Source: a virus. Taken from it: a DNA stretch of 27,905 bases. The stretch is from IMG/VR virus record IMGVR_UViG_3300034283_001065, positions 1 through 27,905 of that record; one strand, 5' to 3'. The notes under the pieces are model-generated. The model was given only the letters and a program-made list of their open reading frames with translations. It was not told the DNA's origin and made no database searches. Every line of letters begins with the position of its first letter. Within the stretch, counting starts at the first letter, position 1. Positions 7,386-13,239 of the stretch are shown piece by piece. The translations under genes and the position numbers were made by a program.

Positions 7386-7457
7386 TTATCTGTTTGCAAC
7401 ATACATTGTTACTTCGAAACCGAAACGCATTTCAGTAGCTGCTGGTTTTGTCCACAT
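7386..7457 (-). CDS. pqqA: PqqA, precursor peptide of the cofactor PQQ
   Basis: 23 codons plus TAA. Reads MWTKPAATEMRF then GFEVTMYVANR. This matches the PqqA family in length, in the W-x-K-P start, in R-x-G-F, and in the E-V-T-M-Y motif. Glu15 and Tyr19 are the two residues that PqqE crosslinks and that become PQQ; the rest of the peptide is discarded. ATG at 7457 has AAGGAG 8 nt upstream; the ATG at 7463 is too close to that site. It stands alone between regA and hsp20, with an AT-rich promoter-like region and a 7-bp inverted repeat before it and a strong terminator after it. PqqB-E are not in the window, so the host's enzymes would be used. A chance match of this quality is very unlikely. 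Confidence 0.93.
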   Translation of the reverse strand: MWTKPAATEMRFGFEVTMYVANR

Positions 7458-7479
7458 AATCATTTCTCCTTAATTAAAG

Positions 7480-7500
7480 ATACGGAAATATTATCCGTAT
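7480..7500. repeat. inverted repeat upstream of pqqA
   Basis: ATACGGA (7480-7486), 7 bp, TCCGTAT (7494-7500). It lies between the TATAAT-like box and the ribosome site of pqqA, about where RNA would begin, so it could be an operator or a short 5' hairpin on the mRNA. Confidence 0.7.
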
Positions 7501-7501
7501 A

Positions 7502-7507
7502 ATTATA
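7502..7507 (-). promoter_or_regulatory. possible -10 box for pqqA
   Basis: TATAAT in the context CTATATAATTATACGG. The expected -35 position reads CGTGTT, which is not a good match, so activity would be weaker than the other early promoters here or depend on an activator. Confidence 0.45.
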
Positions 7508-7520
7508 TAGAAGAAAGAAC

Positions 7521-7547
7521 AAAAAACACGCTAATGAAAATCATTAG
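7521..7547 (-). terminator. weak terminator after regA
   Basis: AT-rich 7-bp stem CTAATGA-TTT-TCATTAG followed after CGTG by six T. It lies 19 nt past the regA stop. The low stem stability suggests partial termination, letting some transcripts continue into pqqA. Confidence 0.5.
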
Positions 7548-7566
7548 TTTGAGGTAACTGAAACCT

Positions 7567-7983
7567 TTATTTCTTCTTACCGATATTGTACTTTGGAACA
7601 AGTTCCCAGTCATCTTTTTCTTTGTAAGAGACAACTTTAATTTGAGAAAGGGATGCTTGCGGTTCAGCTTTGGCTGGATGTAAAATCTTTAATAGACCCC
7701 AATCCGCCAACAACTTTGCAATAGTATTTCTTCGCTCAATATCGTTTGATGTGATATTAGATTCTTTGCCATCTAACGCAAAGAGTTCTTTGAAATGGAC
7801 AATGAAGTATCTACCTTGCTTATGTAATATGTGGCAAGATTGATAAAGTTTCTTGTCTTTTCTTGATGCGATTCCGATTCGTGTTAGAGTTTCACGAATC
7901 TTTAAGAAATTGTCTGGTTCGTCTAATAGGACTTCCAACATAGAGTCGGCTGTCCAATCATAATAGATCATCTCAACGGTCAT
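7567..7983 (-). CDS. regA: RegA translational repressor
   Basis: 138 aa (T4: 122). RNA-binding protein that represses translation of early phage mRNAs at their start sites. The segment FLKIRETLTRIGIASRKDKK, then YQSCHILHKQGRYFIVHFKE, then RRNTIAKLLADWGLLKI, and the end WELVPKYNIG follow T4 RegA closely. Compared with T4 it has an N-terminal extension of about 13 residues. The start overlaps the gp62 stop as TAATG, so translation is coupled. Confidence 0.95.
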   Translation of the reverse strand: MTVEMIYYDWTADSMLEVLLDEPDNFLKIRETLTRIGIASRKDKKLYQSCHILHKQGRYFIVHFKELFALDGKESNITSNDIERRNTIAKLLADWGLLKILHPAKAEPQASLSQIKVVSYKEKDDWELVPKYNIGKKK

Positions 7984-8369
7984 TATCTTCCACCTTTGTT
8001 TAATCGTTCTTCAATATTTTTCAATTGGTCTTGAGTTAGTAAACTCAAAGCCACTGTCGCTTTTTCACTAGAGTAGCCATAGTACTCCATGACCAAGGAA
8101 AGATCTTTGGACACATCTGCTTTGTGCCACTTTGAGAATCTTTTTTTCTTGGTAATACTATTTAGTAAATATTGAAATTGCCATTTCTTAGGTGCGTCGT
8201 AAAGACGATTCATCTCGTTTGCCTGCATAACTGTATCGGCAAAGTAGGATAAACCTTTATTGACCATAAAAGCATTATACTCTTTTACGTTCTGAGGATC
8301 TTTCTCCAGTAGATCTTCTTTGGTTAGATTGATAGCGTTGAGGAAGTCAAATGGGGATAATTTACTCAT
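7983..8369 (-). CDS. 62: gp62 clamp loader small subunit
   Basis: 128 aa, much shorter than T4 gp62 (187) but in the expected place between gp44 and regA. Begins SPFDFLNAINLTKEDL and contains YNAFMVNKGLSYFADTVMQA, a signature region of gp62 proteins of T4-like phages. With gp44 it forms the ATP-driven loader that places gp45 on DNA. Overlaps the preceding membrane-protein gene by 8 bp and regA by 1 bp. Confidence 0.88.
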   Translation of the reverse strand: MSKLSPFDFLNAINLTKEDLLEKDPQNVKEYNAFMVNKGLSYFADTVMQANEMNRLYDAPKKWQFQYLLNSITKKKRFSKWHKADVSKDLSLVMEYYGYSSEKATVALSLLTQDQLKNIEERLNKGGR

Positions 8370-8691
8370 TATGAAACCCCACTTGTCTTAGGTTTTCTTC
8401 GTTGGCTGCAAACTTCTTATCAGGAAATCTTTCTTTTAAGATTCTAGCGATCTCATTTTTGTTCTTACCCTGTGCCATGAATGATGAGTCATCTTCGTTA
8501 TAAACAAAGAAAGTATCATTAACCCTTTCAACCTTTACACGAATAGTATTCTCTTTCTCATGTTCCTCAAAGGCATCCATAAGTCCATCAAGTTTTTTGA
8601 TGGCTTCTCGTTCACGTGCTTCATAACCACGTTTGAATCCTGTAAGATACACCAATGCTACAATAATAGCCATAACAAAAAATTCAAGCAT
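8362..8691 (-). CDS. membrane-anchored hypothetical protein inside the clamp loader operon
   Basis: 109 aa. One N-terminal membrane helix (MLEFFVMAIIVALVYLTGF) followed by a basic stop (KRGYEARER), a helical linker, and a C-terminal part with RVKVERVNDTFFVYNEDD strands and a KNEIARILKERFP helix. Not recognised. GAGGTAATC precedes the ATG. It is inserted between gp44 and gp62, two subunits of one complex, which suggests a replication-linked role such as tethering to the membrane; that is inference only. Confidence 0.8.
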   Translation of the reverse strand: MLEFFVMAIIVALVYLTGFKRGYEAREREAIKKLDGLMDAFEEHEKENTIRVKVERVNDTFFVYNEDDSSFMAQGKNKNEIARILKERFPDKKFAANEENLRQVGFHNE

Positions 8692-8698
8692 GATTACC

Positions 8699-9646
8699 TC
8701 ACTTAAACTTACATGATGTCATAATCTCCGTCATCGCTGCCATGGTATTAAGTTCTTGGTTGGCAACAAAAGCAGACTTGTATTGATAGTCCGCAAGAAT
8801 AACAACAAGTTGGGGGATACTTTTTGGTTCAACATATTCTGACGCAGTAGTATATAGTTGGTCAAATAAACCAGCTGTATCCATATCAGAATTACGTGCG
8901 ACCCATTTGCGCACTTCGTTGAAGTTCATACCCTTAAGATTGGCAATTAGATCTTTGAATGATTCTTCAGAAACACTTGACAGAATATCTGCATCGATAG
9001 TTCCGCTAACACTGTATCGTTGTAGTTCATTAAGAATACGACGATAGTCAGGGAAGTGCTTCATAATCAATTCAGCAACTACCTTAGAATCAAAAGCAAC
9101 TTTCTCTTCCGTAAGGATAGCAGAAACTCTCTTGAAGAATTTACCAGCGATCTCTTGCTTTTCTTTTGCGTCAATCTTAAACTCTACAACAGCACAACGA
9201 CTGTGTAGTGGTTCAATGATTCTATTTTTAAAGTTACATGTAAAGATGAATCGGCAGTTATTAGAAAACTCTTCGATAAATGCACGCAACGCAGGTTGAA
9301 CAGAATCAGCATTCATATAATCTGCTTCATCAATAATAACAACACGCTTTCTTGCGTCAAGAGAAACTGCTGCTGCGAAAGAAGTGATTGTAGTTCGCAG
9401 AGTGTCAATCTTACGCCCTTCATCTGAACCATTGATCACAATATACTCAGCACCAACTTCATTACATAGTGCCTTCGCTGCTGTCGTTTTACCTGTACCT
9501 GCTGAACCGCAGAACAGGAAGTTTGGAAGTTCACCAGATTGGATAAACTCTTTGAATGTATTTTTCAAACCTTCAGGCAAAATACAATCATCAATTTTTT
9601 GTGGGCGATATTTCTCAACCCATAGATACTGCTCACGTTCACTCAT
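8699..9646 (-). CDS. 44: gp44 clamp loader ATPase subunit
   Basis: 315 aa from the ATG at 9646 (T4: 319). AAA+ ATPase: begins LWVEKYRPQKIDDCILP, Walker A FCGSAGTGKTT, Walker B VVIIDEADYM, sensor 1 FTCNF, and the SRC motif holding the arginine finger (LHSRCAVVEF). Upstream in-frame ATG at 9694 would add 16 residues overlapping the previous gene and is not needed. The ribosome site is weak (AAAGAAAC), perhaps a RegA-controlled start. Confidence 0.96.
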   Translation of the reverse strand: MSEREQYLWVEKYRPQKIDDCILPEGLKNTFKEFIQSGELPNFLFCGSAGTGKTTAAKALCNEVGAEYIVINGSDEGRKIDTLRTTITSFAAAVSLDARKRVVIIDEADYMNADSVQPALRAFIEEFSNNCRFIFTCNFKNRIIEPLHSRCAVVEFKIDAKEKQEIAGKFFKRVSAILTEEKVAFDSKVVAELIMKHFPDYRRILNELQRYSVSGTIDADILSSVSEESFKDLIANLKGMNFNEVRKWVARNSDMDTAGLFDQLYTTASEYVEPKSIPQLVVILADYQYKSAFVANQELNTMAAMTEIMTSCKFK

Positions 9647-9650
9647 AATA

Positions 9651-9974
9651 TTAGTTTCTTTCAAAGTCAAAAAGTGTTGCTCTATTTTTATCACGCTTAC
9701 GTGCTATTTGTAGACGTTCACGTCGTTTCCGATCACGGTCTTTTTGCATTTTAACACGGGCATCCCAAGCAAGAGCGCAAATAGGTTCAACATCATTTGC
9801 GTGTTTACGTTTGGTTTTGTCTTTCATATAAAATTCGCCGAGTGGCAAAAACTTCTTATACGCTTTACACCAAGAAACAGCACGTGTTTTGTTTCCATCC
9901 ATGTCAGTAACCCACATGTCTCTAGCTCTCTCACGTGTAACAGTAGATGTGTTTTCACTTCGTTTGTGTGTCAT
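9651..9974 (-). CDS. basic protein with clamp-binding-like C-terminus
   Basis: 107 aa, very basic. The middle (SWCKAYKKFLPLGEFYMKDKTKRK then ICALAW) looks like the C-x-x-C ... F-Y ... C-x-x-C zinc ribbon common in phage small proteins, but with one Cys of each pair replaced (CKAY, CALA), so metal binding is doubtful. The last residues RATLFDFERN resemble sliding-clamp-binding peptides (L-F-D-F). It lies between the clamp gene gp45 and the loader gp44. Function unknown; a clamp-tethered DNA-binding factor, for example a divergent partner of late transcription, is a hypothesis. Confidence 0.78.
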   Translation of the reverse strand: MTHKRSENTSTVTRERARDMWVTDMDGNKTRAVSWCKAYKKFLPLGEFYMKDKTKRKHANDVEPICALAWDARVKMQKDRDRKRRERLQIARKRDKNRATLFDFERN

Positions 9975-9996
9975 AATATAGATCCATAATAAAGTA

Positions 9997-10014
9997 AGGG
10001 GAGTTTCCTCCCCT
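9997..10014 (-). terminator. hairpin after gp45, likely attenuator
   Basis: Stem AGGGGAG / CTCCCCT with a GAAA tetraloop, followed by TACTTTATT, a poor T-tract. It begins 5 nt after the gp45 stop. This would let gp45 be made in excess while some transcripts run on to gp44-gp62. Confidence 0.6.
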
Positions 10015-10018
10015 GTGT

Positions 10019-10681
10019 TTAGAAGTCGAATGTAGTATCTGCTTCAACTGCTACGTAGTAAACAAGGTCACTACCTGTTGCTTTAAAGCGAGAGATTTTC
10101 TTCTTAGAAACAGAAACCGAATAATCTCCTGGCAACATTTTTAGGTTTTCAACTTTCAAGAATACATTGAATGACTTGTCAGTTGCACCAAGTTCAAGCG
10201 AATAGGTATTTAGTGCTGGGTTCTTTTTGTCAAGAACAGTTGCGGTGATCTTTGAACCATCACCAGAAATAGATAGGTCGCTACCACGAAGAATAGAAGA
10301 TGTCTTCTGAATCATCGCAAGGTTAGATGCACTCACATTAAAGTCAATGTCGCTGTCAGGAAAAACAATTTCCTTTTGCGGTGATGTTAAAACTGAAGCA
10401 TCTGCTGCGCCAAACTTGATACTGTTTTTATCTTGTTTGATTTTAACATCTGTACCACTGAACGCAAAATCTGGATCCTCAAATAATGATACTGCGCCAA
10501 GGAACTCATTCAAATCATAGATACCAAAGTCATTTGGGAATGATTCGTCAACGGTTACACTTGCCATAACATTCTTATGGGCAGTGATAGTAGCAAGTCG
10601 ATTGCCTTGCTTAATCATCAAGTTTGGATTGATATTTGCGAAATTCTTTAGCAACTCAATCGTCTTTTTACTAATTTTCAT
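10019..10681 (-). CDS. 45: gp45 sliding clamp
   Basis: 220 aa (T4: 228). Trimeric ring that tethers polymerase to DNA and, with gp55, activates late promoters. Begins MKISKKTIELLKNFANINPN, with two-domain clamp pattern: GNRLATITAHKNVMASVTVD, then DLNEFLGAVSLFEDPDFAF, and the end VYYVAVEADTTFDF. Has ACAGGAG upstream and a perfect early promoter. A hairpin right after the stop may raise its level relative to the loader. Confidence 0.96.
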   Translation of the reverse strand: MKISKKTIELLKNFANINPNLMIKQGNRLATITAHKNVMASVTVDESFPNDFGIYDLNEFLGAVSLFEDPDFAFSGTDVKIKQDKNSIKFGAADASVLTSPQKEIVFPDSDIDFNVSASNLAMIQKTSSILRGSDLSISGDGSKITATVLDKKNPALNTYSLELGATDKSFNVFLKVENLKMLPGDYSVSVSKKKISRFKATGSDLVYYVAVEADTTFDF

Positions 10682-10721
10682 TTGTTTCTCCTGTCAATAA
10701 ACTCATAACTATGTATATAAA

Positions 10722-10750
10722 ATTATACCTCATTTTGACTCACTTGTCAA
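10722..10750 (-). promoter_or_regulatory. early-type sigma70 promoter of gp45
   Basis: TTGACA (10750-10745), 17-bp spacer ending GAGG, TATAAT (10727-10722). Both boxes are consensus. The -35 box lies inside the last codons of the 45-aa gene. Leader of about 34 nt. Confidence 0.88.
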
Positions 10751-10867
10751 ATTTTTTTCTTGCTTACGTTCGATAGGTGGTGGAAAGTAGGGTTCAATTA
10801 TGTAATGTTGAGCACCCCACCATCCAAACGCACTAAAGAATCCCCAAAGAATGACTTCCGCAATCAT
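10730..10867 (-). CDS. 45-aa small membrane-associated protein
   Basis: ATG overlaps the stop of the SPFH gene (ATGA), so translation is coupled. Begins MIAEVILWGFFSAFGWWG, a Trp/Phe-rich membrane helix, then an external or cytoplasmic AQHYIIEPYFPPP stretch and a charged tail. Similar tiny proteins occur in T4-like marine phages as far as I recall, without known function. Coupling to the SPFH lipoprotein suggests a joint membrane role. Confidence 0.75.
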   Translation of the reverse strand: MIAEVILWGFFSAFGWWGAQHYIIEPYFPPPIERKQEKNLTSESK

Positions 10868-11658
10868 TTCAGCATCAGAGCATTAAAGTTTGCAGGAACT
10901 ACAATAGTTTGCACCTTACCATTCTTAATGCCTTCTGAAATATTCAATGCAGCCTGAGCATTCATAAACGCAATAGAACTAGCAGAGTTGTTTGCTAGAG
11001 CAGCCATACGTTCAGCTTCTTTCTTAGCAGTCTGCACTTCTACTTCCTTCTGTTTGTATTCGTTCTTTGCACGAACAAGAGCATTGGCAGATTCTACAAC
11101 AGAGTCAGCAGGAACTACATTACGAATCAAAACCTGAGAGATGGTAATAGAACCATCCAACTTTTCTTCAGCCAGATTCTTTTGAATCTCTTCACGAATA
11201 ATGGTCTCCATAGCCTCACGATTGTCTGCCATATCAAGTGCTTCATACTTACGTGCAGCTTTGTAAATAGCATTACGTGCATTTTGAACAATGTAGTTAT
11301 ACATTACATAAGTGTCGCCTTTCGCTTCAGCATGGAAAGATTTATTCTTTGTAGAATAAAGTTCAGCGACTTGCTGAGGGTTGATGTTATAAACAACCAC
11401 AGCATCTACGTCTTTCATAGTAGAGTTGTCTTTAGCAACAGGAGTCATATTCTCCAGCACCACGTTCACATCCTTAACTGGGAAAGTCAGAACATCACCA
11501 ATCAAGACTTGGTTGAAAGATCCAGGAAGCAGTTCTCCAGGTTTGACTTGTTTATCAAAGCCAACACGAACACCAACTTCACCTGTCTCAATACGAGTAC
11601 AACCAGTTGCCAAAGCAACAGCAGCAACCAAAGCAGAGATTTTAAATACGCTTTTCAT
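10864..11658 (-). CDS. SPFH/prohibitin-like lipoprotein
   Basis: 264 aa from the ATG at 11658, which has AAAGGAAATTG upstream. N-terminal lipoprotein signal with lipobox LATGC; Cys20 would be lipidated. Residue +2 is Thr, so no inner-membrane retention Asp is present. Then a Band-7/SPFH domain: TGEVGVRVGFDKQV, DVDAVVVYNINPQQVAELY, and NAIYKAARKYEALD, EEIQKNLAEE. A helical segment rich in K/E/A follows (EYKQKEVEVQTAKKEAERMA), then QTIVVPANFNA. SPFH proteins form ring or cage assemblies on membranes and often control proteases. In a phage it might alter the envelope or shield phage proteins from proteolysis; this is inference. Confidence 0.88.
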   Translation of the reverse strand: MKSVFKISALVAAVALATGCTRIETGEVGVRVGFDKQVKPGELLPGSFNQVLIGDVLTFPVKDVNVVLENMTPVAKDNSTMKDVDAVVVYNINPQQVAELYSTKNKSFHAEAKGDTYVMYNYIVQNARNAIYKAARKYEALDMADNREAMETIIREEIQKNLAEEKLDGSITISQVLIRNVVPADSVVESANALVRAKNEYKQKEVEVQTAKKEAERMAALANNSASSIAFMNAQAALNISEGIKNGKVQTIVVPANFNALMLK

Positions 11659-11670
11659 AATCAATTTCCT

Positions 11671-11847
11671 TTAAAACAAAACAACAAGAGTGGTAAGAAC
11701 AATAATAACAAGAAGGGAAATGCCAACACTATATGCTGCCATCTTAACTACTTTCCATTGTTCTTTCTTTGTAAACTTTCTGAATAGATCTATACTGATA
11801 AAGAAAATAACAAAGAGAGAAATAAAAGCCAGAATTATTTTAATCAT
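11671..11847 (-). CDS. 58-aa membrane protein with two helices
   Basis: ATG at 11847 with AAAGGATTC upstream, overlapping the end of the upstream gene by 4 bp. Two hydrophobic helices (IILAFISLFVIFFISI and YSVGISLLVIIVLTTLVVLF) are joined by a basic loop (FRKFTKKEQWKVVK). Ends 12 nt before the SPFH start. Hairpin membrane protein of unknown role, possibly a partner of the SPFH lipoprotein. Confidence 0.75.
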   Translation of the reverse strand: MIKIILAFISLFVIFFISIDLFRKFTKKEQWKVVKMAAYSVGISLLVIIVLTTLVVLF

Positions 11848-12182
11848 TTTGAATCCTTTGAATATTTCACATCGTGCTCATATAAGAACATTAAGCAACA
11901 CATTGCATGTGCCAAGTGGTTCTTGCCAGTTTCTGGATCATTTTGCTCACCTTCTTTCCATGCCCAAAGGTGTCTTTGCATTGCGTCAAAGTACCTGCGC
12001 TTGGAATCAGGAACATGCTTCCAGTTATCTGGTTCATACTTCTCTGCGCCAAATGTTAGAATCTCTACAGTGGCTTTTAATGCAAGCGGAGGGACTAAAC
12101 CATATTGGAGTTTACCACCGTCAAACTTGCGACCACCTGTTGTTGCGTTTTGTGATTTTTTAACTTCTTCTTTAGTAGCCAT
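11844..12182 (-). CDS. dATP/dGTP diphosphohydrolase-like protein (MazG-fold, DUF5664 type)
   Basis: 112 aa. The stretch GRKFDGGKLQYGLVPPLALK, then EILTFGAEKYEPDNWK, RRYFDAMQRHLWAWKEGE and GKNHLAHAMCCLMFLYEHD is typical of a phage family that I recall as the N-terminal dATP/dGTP diphosphohydrolase domain, related to MazG all-alpha pyrophosphatases. The acidic residues in AEKYE and the HLAHA helix are the likely metal/substrate site. It would trim nucleotide pools. No PurZ-like gene is in the window, so a link to 2-aminoadenine DNA cannot be claimed. GAGGTAAT precedes the ATG. Confidence 0.75.
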   Translation of the reverse strand: MATKEEVKKSQNATTGGRKFDGGKLQYGLVPPLALKATVEILTFGAEKYEPDNWKHVPDSKRRYFDAMQRHLWAWKEGEQNDPETGKNHLAHAMCCLMFLYEHDVKYSKDSK

Positions 12183-12183
12183 A

Positions 12184-12399
12184 TTACCTCAACAAAAACA
12201 AATGAATGATAACAAAATAATCTACAACTATCATAAATGAGTATTGGAGTTTTAACCTAAAGTCTTTCATCTCTGCCGAGAGAATTAACAATATAGTATG
12301 AGCACTTAAGAATGCCCATATCCACATTGGACTGTTAGTTGATATTAAGATTAACCCACCAATTATGTAAAGCCATGTACTGCACCATCGAGCAAACAA
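12184..12399 (-). CDS. small hypothetical membrane protein, TTG start
   Basis: 71 aa with two to three hydrophobic helices (WLYIIGGLILIS, MWIWAFLSAHTILLILS, YSFMIVVDYFVIIHLFLL). An in-frame stop lies directly before the TTG at 12399, and GAGGA sits about 9 nt upstream, so TTG is the likely start. It follows a UUCG hairpin and ends 1 nt before the next gene. Function unknown; holin-like topology is possible but nothing else supports lysis. Confidence 0.65.
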   Translation of the reverse strand: MFARWCSTWLYIIGGLILISTNSPMWIWAFLSAHTILLILSAEMKDFRLKLQYSFMIVVDYFVIIHLFLLR

Positions 12400-12425
12400 T
12401 CATCACATCCTCAAAATGAAAATAA

Positions 12426-12453
12426 GTCTGGATACTCCGAAGAATATCCAGAC
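12426..12453 (-). terminator. UUCG hairpin terminator after the winged helix gene
   Basis: Twelve-base-pair stem (GTCTGGATATTC / GAGTATCCAGAC with one G-U pair) around a UUCG loop, followed by TTATTTTCATTTT. It begins 9 nt after the stop of the upstream gene. Confidence 0.7.
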
Positions 12454-12462
12454 GTATCTCAC

Positions 12463-12720
12463 TTATCGAGTGAAAATCGCAGCACCGTAAATACGGTTAG
12501 CCAAAGCAACCATACGGCGATTTGGTTTACCGAGACGATACTTAACTACTTCGCTACCAGTGCTGAGTTTAGCACGGTTGCCATACACGCAATAACCTTG
12601 CTCACGCAAGTTACGGATAGCAGAAGCTGGGTGAGCAATACCGAAAGAAGCAGAGATTTGCTTAGCAGTAAATGCCTTACCCTTTTCAAGATGGGTTAGC
12701 AACAGATCTTGTTTAGACAT
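12463..12720 (-). CDS. winged helix-turn-helix DNA-binding protein
   Basis: 85 aa from the ATG at 12720, preceded by GGAGACTTAAT. Contains LLLTHLEKGKAFTAKQISAS, then FGIAHPASAIRNLREQGYCV and a wing-like YGNRAKLSTGSEVVKYRLG: three helices and a two-stranded wing, as in MarR/helix-turn-helix_45-type domains. The tail is basic. Flanked on both sides by terminators. Likely a transcription regulator; its targets may be the dyads at dexA or pqqA, which is untested. Confidence 0.78.
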   Translation of the reverse strand: MSKQDLLLTHLEKGKAFTAKQISASFGIAHPASAIRNLREQGYCVYGNRAKLSTGSEVVKYRLGKPNRRMVALANRIYGAAIFTR

Positions 12721-12747
12721 ATTAAGTCTCCATAATAAAGCCATCAT

Positions 12748-12785
12748 AAAAAAAGCTGGGGCGACGATGGCAGATAATCGCCCCA
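12748..12785 (-). terminator. strong intrinsic terminator after the 119-aa gene
   Basis: Stem TGGGGCGA / TCGCCCCA (8 bp, 13-nt loop) followed by AGC and seven T on the minus strand. It closes the accessory island transcript. Confidence 0.85.
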
Positions 12786-12804
12786 ACTAAAAACTCAAGT
12801 TCGA

Positions 12805-13164
12805 TTAAACTTGAATACCGTTTTCACGCAACTCGGCGAGAAATTCTTCTTCGTTGGCTTCCTCAACAGGATCGCTTTCATTGAGAATCTTTTGTAGTTT
12901 AGACTTCTCAAGAGCAGTTGTTTCCCCAGTAGAGTTGGGTCCAGGGAAAGCCAAAAGACCACGTTGGATTTGGTTATGCTTTGACAGCCAGTGTGGGTAA
13001 CCAATTTTTACGCCACCATCACCACGCTTTGCGTAGATTTCTTGCCAGATATAGTACATATCTTTAGATGCAAGGGTGTCAGCCGAAGCAAGTTCGGGAC
13101 GATGCTCAACGAAGGCATCGATACAACGCTTTTGTCCTTTAGAGAGATCAGAATATTTCAACAT
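12805..13164 (-). CDS. 119-aa protein resembling the N-terminal domain of the CobS-like ATPase
   Basis: Residues 8-75 line up by eye with residues 6-65 of the neighbouring AAA+ protein. Both have a helix starting with a Q-K pair, a PEL/PDV turn, a second helix, then GYPHWLSKHNQIQRGLLAFPG here against NPFHPLWLMQTQLGRGLYAIPG there. The ATPase part is absent; instead there is a charged helical tail (LEKSKLQKILNE, EEANEEEFLAELRENG). It has a consensus early promoter whose -35 box overlaps the cobS stop, a CAGGAG ribosome site and its own terminator, so it is expressed independently. It could compete with or adapt the AAA+ ring. Confidence 0.8.
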   Translation of the reverse strand: MLKYSDLSKGQKRCIDAFVEHRPELASADTLASKDMYYIWQEIYAKRGDGGVKIGYPHWLSKHNQIQRGLLAFPGPNSTGETTALEKSKLQKILNESDPVEEANEEEFLAELRENGIQV

Positions 13165-13210
13165 AATATAAACTCCTGTGTGTTAGTGTGTTTTTCAAGA
13201 CTACAATATA

Positions 13211-13239
13211 ATTATACCTGAACATTGATTAAATGTCAA
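13211..13239 (-). promoter_or_regulatory. early-type sigma70 promoter of the 119-aa gene
   Basis: TTGACA (13239-13234), 17-bp spacer TTTAAT...CAGG, TATAAT (13216-13211). Full consensus. The TGA in the -35 box is the stop codon of the CobS-like gene. Leader of about 40 nt. Confidence 0.9.

Noticed and set aside
11182-11787. Long plus-strand reading frame opposite the SPFH gene (201 codons)
   Set aside because: It is the antisense shadow of a clear minus-strand gene with lipobox and SPFH motifs; no ribosome site or family match. The same applies to the other plus-strand frames.
11844-12182. Evidence for a 2-aminoadenine (Z-DNA) phage
   Set aside because: Only one pool-trimming domain is visible; no PurZ or DatZ-like gene lies in the window.
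12805-13004. A 69-codon alternative frame inside the 119-aa gene
   Set aside because: It overlaps a gene with its own promoter, ribosome site and domain match, and has no start signal.
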